Shown here: positions 36,945 to 49,509 of the stretch, one piece after another
Position numbering within the stretch: the first letter of the stretch is position 1
Layout of the letters: each line of letters opens with the position of its first letter
NCBI GenBank assembly: GCA_003550305.1
Contig: QKYT01000090.1
Coordinates: forward strand, 91,916-155,915
Origin: Glomus cerebriforme
Lineage: Eukaryota > Glomeromycota > Glomeromycetes > Glomerales > Glomeraceae
Direction: 5' to 3'
Length of the DNA: 64,000 nucleotides
Notes under the pieces: generated by a model
What the model was told of the DNA's origin: nothing
Databases searched by the model: none
What the model saw: only the letters and a program-made list of their open reading frames with translations
Program-made: the position numbers and the translations under genes

Positions 36945-37030
36945 AATACAGGATAAACACTTGGATATCCATTTTATCAAAGTCAAAGGTCACACAGGCG
37001 TGGAGGGAAACGACATAGCTAATCAAAATA
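36945..37030 (+). pseudogene. RNase H-domain relic
   Basis: The frame reads HFIKVKGHTGVEGNDIAN, the classic HTGxxGNxxAD end of a retroelement-type RNase H. Only this motif survives. Confidence 0.55.
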
Positions 37031-37254
37031 AAATGAAAGTTTTTGACATTTATTATATACTTATTCATATCTAGACACTGGTAAATATGGACCCAAATCA
37101 CAGAGCAAGATCACAAAATTAACAAAATAAATCAATACTTCAAATCAGCCAAAAAGTTCAATTATCAGGAACAAATTTCCAGTGGTAATCTATATTTTCA
37201 GAATCATTGCTATATTTACAAGTATTTTAATCATGGCAATTATTCATTTCAAAA

Positions 37255-37370
37255 AAAATACTTCATTCCTTCATCTAATGTATCAGTTGATGAAATGATA
37301 GCATGTTTTTATGGTTGTAGTTTTCACATTTTACAAATAAAAAGTAACCAACCATAATTTTATCCCTTTC
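37255..37370 (+). pseudogene. piggyBac-like transposase relic
   Basis: SVDEMIACFYGCSFHILQIK at about 37283 matches the core of piggyBac-type DDE transposases (SxDEmm..F.GRs...Q.kP.KP), including the first catalytic Asp. Surrounding frames are full of stops. Assignment is by motif only. Confidence 0.45.
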
Positions 37371-37733
37371 CAAAAGTAGGATATTGAGTTTAAACTTCAA
37401 AGCAAGTGTTATAAACAATAAAAAGTTTACATCACTAAGATTAATCTAGAACAAAAAAAAATATGATTTTGAACCTGATTCACAAATCATATTTGCAGCA
37501 ATCTGATTGGATCACTTTTTTTAGATGTTATTCAAACAATGAGATTCCTTAATATTATATCACATTTTGTTAGTATTGCAAGGCTTATTTATCATTTTTT
37601 TTTAAAACAAAATACATTCTATGAATGGAGTCAAATGGTTGGTATGAATATATAAAAGATAAGAGATCAAAATGAACAAAATAATTGTAGAATTTTTACA
37701 TTAAAGATATCTAGAAATAATCGCAAGCCATCC

Positions 37734-37853
37734 TGTGAAACAAACCACGAAACAAACCATGAAAAAACTCATGAAACAAATCCTGAAACAGCCAATGAAA
37801 CAAACCATGAAACAGCTCATGAAACAAATCCTGAAACAGACCAAGAAAAAATT
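37734..37853 (+). repeat. 12-bp coding minisatellite, 10 units
   Basis: Ten imperfect units of CATGAAACAAAC keep one open frame, encoding repeats of His-Glu-Thr-Asn with Pro, Cys, Asn and Gln variants, then KE and a stop. It sits at the end of the piggyBac-like remains, possibly its tail. Confidence 0.8.
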
Positions 37854-38594
37854 AAGGAATAGCAGCAGTAGTTTATTTTACTAAAAAAAATATTTCTATT
37901 TTAATTCATATACTGTCATGTCTATTAAAGTAATCAAAATGAAAAATGCAGAAAGCAGAATCATTCAGTGGCAGAAACAGGAATCACAATGTGAAAAATT
38001 TAGAATAAGTTTATCAGGAGTTTAAAATAGGCATAAATGTGCAAAATTAATATACATGAAAAATTGCGCACATCTATAGGACCTATAGTTTTGGTCCAAA
38101 CATTAAACCTGAATATATAAAGCATCATGTTAAATTCTGGATGTCTAAGCTATGTGTAGTGTGAATAAGTATGAATAATGAAAAATACTGACAGATCACA
38201 TCTTATGTAATGAGGGTGGAAGGAATTTAAGAAGATTAATAGAATTTTATAATTAAAGTTAAAAATTCAATAAATGTTTTCAGAATCTCTTTTTTTTAAA
38301 ATAATAATAATAAAAAAGCATAGTTATTTAATAGTAAAAAATAATGTAATTATTTTATTGTAAAATATAACTGATAATGTATTTAAAAATTACCGCCGAC
38401 GATTGTCACTACCAGTGATTATTAATGGATATAATAAAATCACATTTTATATACATGTTAATTATTAGCGCTGGGTAAATTTATTAATCACATAAATAGC
38501 ATGTGAATTTATGTTAAAGTTGACAACTCATAATGAAAAAGATGATTATAATTAAAACAATTAAAACAAATTTACATGTTGTTATTCCCTTTCT
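37854..38594. other. Spacer at left end of MULE relic
   Basis: 741 nt. ACGATTGTCACTACCAG near 38399 partly mirrors AGTGACAATCATCGC near 51275, a possible remnant of the terminal inverted repeats of the MULE relic. No gene is seen. Confidence 0.35.
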
Positions 38595-41407
38595 TTGTAC
38601 AGTAATAATCACTGTCACAAAAACATAACCTTTAATCTACCAGTTACAGAGTTACAAAAAATCAGAATGAATACAAATGTGCAAAAGTGTTCCCTTTTTG
38701 AGGTATATTTCTCAGAAGAAGAGGAGATTAGCAATGTTGACAAATTACAAGAAGAATTCAAAAGTGGAAGTACTATTTTTAGTGCAAATAGTGAAGTTTC
38801 TAATGAAAAAGGAGAGGTGTTTAGTCTTGAAGTAAAAAATGAGTTTAAAGATTGAGATTTAGCTGAAAAGCAAGTTGAAAATCATGCAATAGAGGTCGGG
38901 TTTGAAGTTGTAAGGTGCTGGCTTGAAAAAAACAGATATGGTGAAATTGTTTGCCATACATTTGAGTGCAAGAATTCACATCAATATCATGCAAGAAAAA
39001 AAGCTGATACAGAGGATACTCGTGAACGTGAAAGTGTAAAGACTAATTGTCCATAGAAAGTTAATCTTAGTCTTAAGAATGGTATCATACATATTACTTC
39101 TATGTGCAAAGAATACAATCATCTACTAATAGAAAATAAAAATATGGTATCAAATCGCCATCTCAGTACAAAAATGCTTGAGAAAATTGAATTTCTTATC
39201 AATATTGGTTGTGGTGTAGGTCCAATTATTTGTGCACTTCAAAAATGTTTTCCTGATACAATAATTCATCCCAAGAATGTATATAATGCAATATATCTCT
39301 TTCAAAAGTTGAATAAAACTGATACAGCTAACACTTATGAAAAATTAATGAAGCTGCAATGCAAGGAACACAGTTGGTTTGTTAAAGCAAAATTAGAAGG
39401 CGAAGATAATCATCTTACTAGACTTTTTTGGATGAGACCATCACAGATAGAATTGTGGAAAAAATTTCATGATGTAGTGATAAATGATAATACATCACAA
39501 ACAAGTATCAGATGTATTTTTTTTTCAAAAATGTCATTAATAATCATGCCTGTTTTTGAATGGCTGCGACAGCTATGGTTAACATATCAGTAGATTCTTG
39601 AATGCATGCCACAGGTCTTGCACTGAGGGTACTTTTTATGGATGCAGATGCTGGTATGGTTGCAGCCATTCATGAGACTCTTCCATCAACAAAGCATAAT
39701 TATTGTATTTGGCATTTGCAAAAGAATCTTGAAAAGAGTCTAAAGGGAAAGCTTTATAATAAGTATGATGATTTTGTAAAAAATGAAATAAATGCTGAAA
39801 CAGTTTCTCTGAAAATGAATTTTAAAGTGATGGCATGAATTCCTTGTAAAATATCCACAAGCACAAAAGTACCTTGAACAGGCTCTTGGAACTGATATGA
39901 CTAGTTAAGCATTATGTTTTACCTACCGCTCACTCAATGCCAGGATTTAATCAATTCAACAAGTTGAGAATTATAATGCATTGAAGAAATCCATTAGAAG
40001 CTCATTAACATTATTCGAACTTGATGTACAAATCTAATCACAACTTGACAAGGAAGAGCAATTTGAATGGCAAGAGGAACAAGCCAACTAAAATCTAATA
40101 GTTTGTTTGCTCAACATTATTGGAAGGTATTTCAAGCATGTTGATAATATTTAAAAATATCTTACCCCACGAGTTTTAAAGATACAATGATGCCAAATAA
40201 GCAAAAGTTTACCATATGAAGAAGATTGAGGATTGGGAAGTCTGCGAGGTATGAAATTGCAAAGTTAATACAATAGGGAAAACTTAGAATCATTTAATTT
40301 ACTTTTAATTGTTTTATTATGACAGTTCTTTTATTATTTACACTTTTTTTTGATTGTTTTTTTATTATTTATTAAACTTGAATCTGTAATACTTTATTAA
40401 AAAAAAATTTCTATTTAGATTTTCAACTTTGAAGAAAATGTGAATAATATTACACTTAATCAAGATGAATGACAAAATGATAGTAATAATATAAGTCTCA
40501 ATGATGAAGGATCTGATGAAATGCAAAAATGACCTGATGAAGAACAGAAAGAATGACCTAATGATGAAGAAAGACAAAAATGGCTGATGAGGATGATGAT
40601 AATGATATGAAACAAAAAGACAGAAAGGTTAAATTTGCTGAAGATGATTATGAGTCAATAATGTCAAACTTGCATTCATTGATTTCATATCTTGATCAAA
40701 CTATCATTCATGAGGTTTGGAGTGTTAAAACTATCAAACAGAATAAAGAACATTTCATAATAATATATGATAATGCTAATTAACTATGTACAGTACATGT
40801 ATGTGGCTTGTAACAAGAGGATTAGTTTGTCAACATTTCTTTTCAGTAATGTTCAACTCAGATAAGTCAATATTTCATATTGGCCTTATTCCTTTTTGAT
40901 GGTATAACAATATGACTTTTAATCCTTAACAAGAACTTGTGATCATTATGAAAGGGAATGGACAGACGAGATTATACCTGATGAGTCATCTTTTTCATCA
41001 AGCTAAGTACAACCAGGATTTTGGCTACGCAAAGCTAGCAATTGGATTATCTCTTGAAATAGACTATAAAGATGAACTTAATTAGATTTTACAAAGCTGG
41101 ATAAATGAAAAGAAAAGAGAAGTTTCTGATAGGCAACACACGTGCAAAATTTTGTCTAACAAAGAGAATATTAGCAACTCTTATCAGACTCGTACAAAAG
41201 GTGCTTTAAAGAAGCGTGTAAAGAATGCATTAGAAAGCTACAAGTGAGTAAAAATTTATTAACTTCTCCTATTTATCTTTGTAAATAAATAGTAATATAT
41301 TGTTTATCTTTATGAATACTGAATACATACATAGGCATTGACAGAAGCAAAATAATAAGTCACATGAGCCCTCTATGCAAAAAGAAATTGATAATCAAAC
41401 TAGGTAT
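38595..41407 (+). pseudogene. MULE transposase relic, main part
   Basis: Reading through stops and shifts in several frames, the order is that of a Mutator-like transposase with FAR1-type N-terminus. First is a Cys/His region (FEVVRCWLEKNRYG..FECKNSHQYHAR). Then comes the transposase core: HSWFVKAKLEGEDNHLTRLF, WMRPSQIELW, INDNTSQTS and the DDE-type LFMDADAGMVAAI. Next is HNYCIWHLQKNLEKSL, and a SWIM-type zinc motif near 40795-40850 (LCT.., LVTRGLVCQHFF). A helical C-terminal part ends KKRVKNALESYK, then QKEIDNQTRY. At least eight stops and several frameshifts make it dead. The gene continues at 50961 after the LINE insertions. Confidence 0.8.
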
Positions 41408-41420
41408 ATATATGGTTATT
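41408..41420 (+). repeat. LINE target-site copy 1
   Basis: ATATATGGTTATT at the junction of MULE codons and LINE copy 1. It differs at one or two bases from the three other copies. Confidence 0.75.
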
Positions 41421-43507
41421 TTCTCTAAATGGTGCCCTACATGGCCCAGCATTAAAAAAATCCTCGACAAACTCCCTCAAAACTATAACTCCTTACCCGC
41501 CCAAATTTGGCCAGGAACTGTCAGTAAACATCTTTTTCCAGGTGTCAAACTTCAACTCAATTCCTTCATCAACCTTCTCAAACTAACACGAATGAATATG
41601 CAAGAATCACATGACAAAAAAAAAATAGAATTCTATATACACAATAGAATATCGGATATTACATCCAACCAACGAAGAATGATTAACTCAATCTTAAATC
41701 ACAAACTAAAATCTATTAACTTATCCAAATTATCATTTAGAGACAACAATCAAAACCAAAACTTCACCACAGATCCAGGAACTATTGAACGAATAGCCAT
41801 TAACCATTTTCAAACTCTAGGCACTAATCCTGATGATCACTACATATATTACAATAGCATCTCCCAAATCCCACTTCAGTGGCAACCAGTATACACCCCT
41901 GCTGACTGAATTAAACAGGAGTGGTATGACAATATCTGTCAAGATATTTTCTTATCAGAACTTAAATCCACATTACATTCTTGCAATAATAAAAAAGCCC
42001 CAGGCATCTCTGGAATCCACTATGAAAACCTCAAACACACCCCGGATTCTTTCAAAACTGTACTGACCTTCTTCTATAATGAAATTCTTCGTACTCAGAT
42101 TCTTTCCACAGCTTGGAACAAAGCTTTATTATTCCCAATCCCCAAACCAAAACCCTTTAACTGTGATCTCAATAACACCTGCCAGATCATTTTATTAGAA
42201 ATATTGAGAAAACATTTTGTGAAAATCCTATCAAACAGATTAAATAACATATTATCATTCAATAATATTTTACAATTTAATAACCAAGCAGGCCTGATTG
42301 GCCACTCCACTTTTGAACCAATTAGAACCATCAAACATACTATTGAATTCAGCAGAATCAATAACTCTTCACTTTGGATTGGCTTACAAGACCTCAGCAA
42401 AGCTTATGATAGGGTTAATATTTCCCTTTTTTGCTTAGCGCTACTACGAATTAAAATCCCCCTACCCATAATTACCATCATTTGTAACCTCTTCATGAAT
42501 AGAAGCAACAAAATTATATTACCTGATCGAACGTCATTCCCATTCAATATTTTACAAGACATCGACCAGGGTGAAATCATATCCCCACTCCTCTGAACCA
42601 TATACTATGATCCTATGTTTGAATACATTAATTATTTCTCTAATACCTCCTTTTCAATTAATCAAGTTAAAATCAGAAACATTTACAACCCAAGCCTTGA
42701 CCAAACAATCAACTTTTCACCAAAGGTAGTAGGATACCTGGATGATACCTCCTGGTTTGCCCACTCACAAAAAGACTTAGAAGCACTATTTCACATCTCA
42801 AATGAATTTTATAATTTCGTGAACATCCAGATTAACAAAGACAAATATGAAATTATTACTAACGTCAGAGCAGATCAAAACAAAACCCTCGACATTATCT
42901 TTAATGATACCACTTTAAAAATTACTACTTGTAATCGTTCCCAAGAAAAAAGAATGTTGGGAGTATACTTTAATGGCAATGACTCAGATCAACCCACGAT
43001 CAACAAAATGAAATCCACTGTTCAAGAATTTACATCCTCTTTAAGACGCAAAGCTATTTCCTATGAACACATCATATATTTAACTAATAAAATTCTTCTA
43101 CCCAAGTTAGAATACCTAATGCAAACATGTGTCCTTTCAGACGCTCAGTGCGATTCCTTAACCCAATCAAGAGACTCTTTAAACATACGTTACGATTACC
43201 ACTTTCAACCTCGCACAATATCATACACAATGAGCTATTTCCCTCGATCAATAACTTAAAATCTATTCAATTACAATCACAACTTAGTAACATCAATACA
43301 ATGCTCCACAATCCTGCTCTTAAAACAATTGTTCTTCAAAATCTTTTACAAACACAATATTTTTATTGGATCCCAACTTTTCCCGATCACATTACCATTA
43401 ACAAAAGCACTCTTTCAATGACCAATGCTTCATATTTTAACAAGTGCCTCAAATTATTTGCATCCTTTCATATATCTTTACTCCCGAATATAGATACTTC
43501 AATTTAA
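41421..43507 (+). pseudogene. LINE copy 1 reverse transcriptase, broken
   Basis: RT motifs in order: KKAPGISGIHYENLK, LLFPIPKPKP, NNQAGLIGHSTFEPI, QDLSKAYDRV (catalytic Asp), ILQDIDQGEIISPLL and VVGYLDDTSW (catalytic DD; YLDD where many RTs have YADD), then KRMLGVYFNG and IIYLTNKILLPKLEY. Stops at about 41907 and 42594 and a frameshift near 43130 interrupt it. It would make cDNA by target-primed reverse transcription if intact. Confidence 0.9.
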
Positions 43508-44396
43508 GATTCATTTCAAGAACCAATCATGAAATATTTTCCAGATTTCACATACAAGGATATTATTTCACTTCACAACAAATGAATTATTTACGCTAAA
43601 CAAGTTACCGATCCCACTGGTTTATATCTGGTCTCTTATTTTCAAACAGAAGCCATTAACCACCAAGGTCCTATTCCTTCCTGATACACAAAATGCGAGA
43701 CGAATGCTCAATCGGTCCCAACCAAGCTCTTCAAACTCCTCTGAAGAACCCTATATTGAAATCACTCCCACTCTCTCACATTCCAAACAACACTTCAGAA
43801 ACATATTACCGATATCAGGCCAAAGTTGGATCTCTTATTGGGATCCACATATCAATAATATCTTAGTTGGACGCATAGTCAAAATTTTCAACCCGAAACA
43901 AGGCATCTCCACGGCGTATGTCGAACATTAGAACTATTCACCCTTAGAACAAGACAGAATTTTTAACACATCCAATAAATTAGTTCCCTTTTTCACTCCA
44001 TGTCTAGGCTGTCACTGACATACATACTATTACTGAGATATCCGTCCCAAATGTGTTCTTAATATTCCTGTAATATATTTACACTGAATTAATATACACG
44101 ATAAAAATTACCAACTCTTTCATAATATTAATATTCTGTATAAAAAATATATTATCACGAAAGACCCGTTTAACTCTTTAAGAGTCATCACTTATAATTT
44201 ATATAGAAATTTATCACTATGTCCAATCTCCATACCGTTATCTGACACACCTCCCATTTTAACCCCCAATCAGAATACTACAAATACTTCAGCTAATAAT
44301 GATATAATCGCTCATATTACTGACCCTACTATCTTACATACCTTTTTAGGATGCCAAAATACTTTATCACGACTCCAAGAAATCAGACGAATGAAT

Positions 44397-45908
44397 GCAT
44401 GTCACAACAATTTTATTTTTTACACAGATGGCTCCATAAAATATCTCACTACCGCCAATTGCTGAATCGGCTTTGGATGGATTGAAATCAATGCTCACAC
44501 ACATATGATGCATTTTTTAGGCTGTACTACTCATTTACCTTCCTCATTAAAAGCTGAGACTATGGCCATGATTACCGCCGTATTTAGTACACCAGCAAAT
44601 TCTTTGGTTACCATAAATACAGATTTAGCCAATTTAATTACTACTTACCATCATTTTATTTCTTCACCAATTTTCCACTGACAAAGTTTAAAAGTTAATA
44701 ACTATATACTTTGGATGGTATTAAAGAACTATATTACTCAAAATAATATTTCTATCAAATTTTACAAAATCAAAGCCCATTCCAATGACATATCTAATGA
44801 TATGGCCGATTGCCTTGCTAAACAAGGCTGTGACCTCCTGGATCCTATTATAATCAATTCACGAGCTATCCGTTCTTCAACCAGCTCACTAACTTGGAAT
44901 AATCTAGGCATTGTTAACAAATCAATTCGCAAGTGGGGCAAAACACTATACTCCTCAAAAATGTTTAACGACTTTCTTAATAACAATAATTCGTCTACAG
45001 TACTTCAAATTTCAAAACTTTACCCGATTGACTTTCACAGTTCACACTTATGGTTTACATATCTTCTTGATCACCTCAAATATGATCTCAAACACAATTC
45101 TCACCAAGGCTGAAAAATTAAAGCCGCCTCATTCAAATTATCGACAGGCGATAAACTTCAAACCTATTATCCAACATTGTATCCGCTAGCGCCAATCACG
45201 TGCCCACTTTGTCATTTGTCTATGGATACTAATACTCATATCGGCAACTGCGACGCATATCGTAATCAATTACTTAATCTAATTACCCATTATAAACACA
45301 AATTATCTTCTTCAATTAACAACCTCTCACTTTCTTCAGCTATTTCTTGTAACCTTCGTCATTTAATTGATTCATCACCTATTTTTGCCCCATTTACTTC
45401 TTCTCTACTTGAAGACTCCCACCCATTGTATTTACTCATTCATAATTTTATTCCATCATACCTTTCTGACTTATTTAAAAGTCTATATGGGTATCGTCCC
45501 AGTGCATTTATTTTCTCACTTTTGTCATTTGTGTCCGATTGGACCACCGATACTTACAAAATTATCTGGACTCCTAGAACCAAAGCTTTTAAATTATTCA
45601 AATCATCTTTAGGAATTACAAAACTTTTCAAGAAAAACTATCATCGTTCTCCTAACACCAACAGGCAGGATTTGCCATTGAACCTATTTTCACCTCCATC
45701 CAAAACATTTGTTGTTAATCCTAATGCTTGGCTTCTATGGGTCTCGTCAAATTTTTTACACGTGAGCACTTGGACCACGCACTGTGATACTACTTCTTTT
45801 TTTTCTTCATTACATTTACAATTTATAGACCAATATAATATTTTATCTTCTTATTTTAATGTACCGTTCGAATCATTCTCTTTTCCCCTCCCTAATACAG
45901 TAGCTTAG
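44397..45908 (+). pseudogene. LINE copy 1 RNase H and C-terminal domain, broken
   Basis: The RNase H motifs FYTDGSIKY, KAETMAMI, INTDLANL and KAHSNDISNDMADCLA are all present with their acidic residues, but stops occur near 44463 and 44680. After a frameshift comes a C-terminal part with CPLCHLSMDTNTH and IGNC (a C2HC-like zinc motif), then AWLLWVSSNFLHVS, ending FPLPNTVA with a stop at 45906. The role is degrading the RNA strand and probably binding the template. Confidence 0.85.
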
Positions 45909-45931
45909 GCTAATTTCTTTTAAAGATTAGC
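45909..45931 (+). other. 3' UTR stem-loop of LINE copy 1
   Basis: GCTAAT/ATTAGC plus CTTT/AAAG arms with a small bulge. A related stem with different bases stands at the same place in copy 3 (50792-50812). LINE RTs often recognise such 3' hairpins; its use here is inference. Confidence 0.4.
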
Positions 45932-46065
45932 AGCTGTCAGATTTTTTCTAGATATAGATATAGAGTAGTGATTATGTATAGGTAGTTTTACTCCAGTTTA
46001 CTATCCTTTTTAATCTTTTCCTATGTCTTTGCTGTATACACTAAAAAAAAAAAAAAAAAAAAAAN

Positions 46066-46078
46066 ATATGTGGTTATT
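46066..46078 (+). repeat. LINE target-site copy 2
   Basis: ATATGTGGTTATT between the A tail of LINE copy 1 and the first base of LINE copy 2. Confidence 0.8.
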
Positions 46079-49000
46079 ATAACTTCCGTTTACCTGATTC
46101 TGATCAACTGATCAATTTTAACACCAAAGTTGTGGGTTATCTTGATGATACAACATGGTTCGCCCACTCCTCAGAACAACTCAAAGAATACCTTAACATT
46201 TCTTTAGAATTCTACAATTTCGCTAATATTCAAATTAATATAGACAAATATGAAATTATTATGAATCAATGCAAATATCAAAACAAAATGATATCCCTAC
46301 TCATCAACAACATGCCAATTAACATACAAACGGCTTTCTTTTTACAAGGCAAAAGAATCCTAGGCATTTATTTTAACGCTAACAACAAATCTTTATTTAC
46401 AATTAAAAAAATTCATCAAATTATTCAAGAATTCTGTTTTTCACTATGTCACAAAGCTCTTATTCATTAACATATTACATATCTAACTAACACGGTTCTT
46501 ATTCCAAGAATAGAATATATCTGTCAAACAACTGTTCTTTCCACTAATCAATGTGAACACCTTATGGCCCCTATCAGAAAACTTTTTAAAAACATACTTT
46601 CGCTTCCTATTTCTATTAATAATAATGTTATTTCCACTCACCTATTCCCTTCTATTAATAACCTTATCAATAACCAACTTCAAATGCACTTAGCATACTT
46701 TATCTATCTCCTTAACGCACCTGACTTACAAACCATAACTATACAAAAACTTATTGATACCCAATATTTTTTCTGGTTGCCCCATTTTTCAGATCACATT
46801 ACCATTTCAAAATCCAAACTTCCCACTACATATTCTTCATATCTAACTAAATGTGCCTTCTTATTCACAAAATATCACATTTCAATACACTCTAATTATG
46901 ATTCACATATTAGAAGAGAAAATACTCCCCTCGTTGAATATTTTCCTAATTTTACTCTAGTAAACCTTACTTCACTTCAGAATAAATGCATCATTTTCAC
47001 CGACCAAGTTATTACTCCAGATGGAGTATTTTTACGTGAATATCATGATGTCGACTCAATTAATTACTAAGGTTCAACTTCCAACTGGTACAAAAAACTT
47101 GTTTCAGAATGCTTCTATGGTCCTAATCTTAAATTATACACACCTCTAACTGCTCCAGACATTTCACATATTAATAGTAATGCTATTCCCAATAACCCAT
47201 CATCCTTTTATTATCATTCCAAATGTAAAATCTGGGTTATCTACTGGAACACTTGCATTAATAATATACATTTAGGAAAAATAATAGAGATTAAAAATTA
47301 TTCTTATGGAATCCTTACAGCATTTATTTAACATTGGCAATATTCCCTCTTGAATATTGACAAAATTAATAATACCCCCAAACAATATGTCCCCATTTTT
47401 ATACCTTATCCCAATTGTTCTTTACATACTTACTTCTATAGGGATATTAAACCCAAATGCATTATAGAAGTTCAATTACACACTTTATATAGAATTAACA
47501 TTAGAGACAATAATTATCACTCCTTCTTCTCAATGACTATCCCTTTTGCCAAATACATAATTACCAAAGACCCTTTCATACCCTTAGAGTACTGCATTTA
47601 ACTCATACTCATGTCTGACGATACGCGATATCTATTTACCATTAACAGATAACTTCCCAACTCTTTCACCTCAGATCATAGTAATATTACTCATGTATCT
47701 AATGACTCCCCTTCTACTATTGATCCACTCATTTCACAAATGTTTATAGGATGTCCAGTTATACTTTTAAAATTAACACAAATCAAAAGTTACAATTTTC
47801 CATTTAGAACATTCAACTTTTTCACTGACAGATCTGTTCAATCTCTTACCAAACAGAATTGTTACATAGGATTTGGATGGATTGAAACCCTGGCACACAA
47901 TGTTATCTCACATTTCTTGAGCTGTACCATGCATTTACTGTCAGCACCAAAGCAGAAACTATGGCTATTCTTATGGTCCTCTTTACGGTTACCCCAATAG
48001 TATTGTTTCAATTAATACTGATTCAGCTAATTTCATTTCTACTTATAACCAATTTATTATTCACCACATTCACACTGATGCAAATTAAAAACCAATAATT
48101 ATCTTTTATGGTTCACAATCTAGAGTTATATTTCATCTAATAATATAAAAGTTTCGTTAATCAAAGTGAAAGCACACTCCAATAACATCTCAAATGACCT
48201 AGCTGATTATCAAGCCAAATTAGATTGTACCTTACCAGATCTGATCATTATCAATCCTAGATTGATCCCTTCTTCAATCGGTAACCTCACTTGGAACAAT
48301 TTAGGATGCATTGATAAAAATCTCTGCAAATGGGCAAAGTCCTTACTGCTGCCAAGACATTCAACCAATTTTTATCTAATAACTATATTTCACCAGTCAC
48401 TCAAATTGGAAAATTATACCCGATTGATTTTCATTTAATACAATATTGAATCAATTTCATTTCAGACAATCTCAAAGTTTTGCTCTCTCTCAATAAACTT
48501 CATGGCGCCAAAATAAAAGCAGCTAATTTTCAATTACCAACTGGTTCACAACAAAAACTTTATTACCCTAACCTATATCTTATGAACAATATCTTATATC
48601 CCCTCTGCCACCTTGAATCTGACTCCAATACCCATTTCGGCAATTGTCTGTCATATATGAATGAACTTCAATACATCATCAACAAATACAAATTAATTTT
48701 CATCGATCTTGCTCAATCACAATTATTACCACCTAGGTCACTTGGCCAAATTATTTGTCACATCAATACATCTCCATTATTCAAACATATTGTTTCCTTG
48801 CTATTTGTAGACTGTCATCCCCTTTATCTTTTAATACACAATTTTATCCCAACTATTTTGGTTAATATTTTTAAACAAATTTATGGTTCTAAACATTTCC
48901 TTATAGATCCTTTAATACAGTTTGTTTCATAATTCACCAAAGATCTTTACCACATCATCTGGTTCCACAGAGCTTTCGCTTTTAAAGATTTCAAAAAATC

Positions 49001-49496
49001 ACTTAATATCTCCAAGATGTTAAAAAAACGTTATTATTCCACGCGTCCTCCTCCTTGCAAAGTTTCTTATCAACAGACTCCTACTATTTCACTACAATTA
49101 ATTAATTCAAATCTACTAATTAACGAAAATGCTTAGCTCCTTTGGGTGTCCAGCAATTTTCTTCATTCAGGCAATTGGCTCTTGCATCGTAATTTTTATA
49201 ATTTTTATTCACATTTATCTCTTAATAATTTAGAACAATTTTATTTTTTTTCTACATATTTTTGGGTTCCTTATATTGATTTCTCTTTCCTTTCCCTTAA
49301 TGTTCTTCAGTAGCTAATGTTTCCTCAGTTCCCTTGGCAGCCAGCAGTTAGGCAACTGTTCGCTTTAGCGTTCAGTAACTAGACATAGTTATAGAGTAGT
49401 AGTTATCTTGTAGTGTAATTTTTATAGTTGCATCGATTTCTCTTTCCTATCACTTTGCTATACTACATTAAAAATAAAAATAAACTGAAATAAAAT
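46079..49496 (+). mobile_element. LINE copy 2, 5' truncated
   Basis: It begins just before the RT motif VVGYLDDTTWFAHS and continues through the RT thumb (ANIQINIDKYEIIMN). RNase H follows: FFTDRS, then after a frameshift TKAETMAILMVL, INTDSANFIST and KAHSNNISNDLAD. A C-terminal part has PLCHLESDSNTHFGNC, where the first Cys of the motif is lost. The tail is A-rich with AAAAT units. Protein similarity to copy 1 is clear but the sequences differ widely, so it is a separate insertion of a related subfamily and not a duplication. Many stops. Confidence 0.88.
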
Positions 49497-49509
49497 ATAT
49501 GTGGTTATT
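49497..49509 (+). repeat. LINE target-site copy 3
   Basis: ATATGTGGTTATT between the tail of copy 2 and the start of copy 3; identical to target copy 2. Confidence 0.8.

Larger units (their letters stand above)
41421..46065 (+). mobile_element. Non-LTR retrotransposon (LINE), copy 1, 5' truncated
   Basis: A 4.6-kb element ending in a run of about 22 A (from 46043) and an N. It starts in the region between endonuclease and RT, so ORF1 and the endonuclease are missing. The order is RT, connector, RNase H, C-terminal Cys/His segment, then a 3' UTR of about 140 nt containing a stem-loop (45909-45931). Domain order resembles fungal Tad/I-type LINEs. Multiple stops and frameshifts show it is inactive. 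It is more C-rich on the plus strand than surrounding DNA. It is bounded by target copies at 41408 and 46066. Confidence 0.9.
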
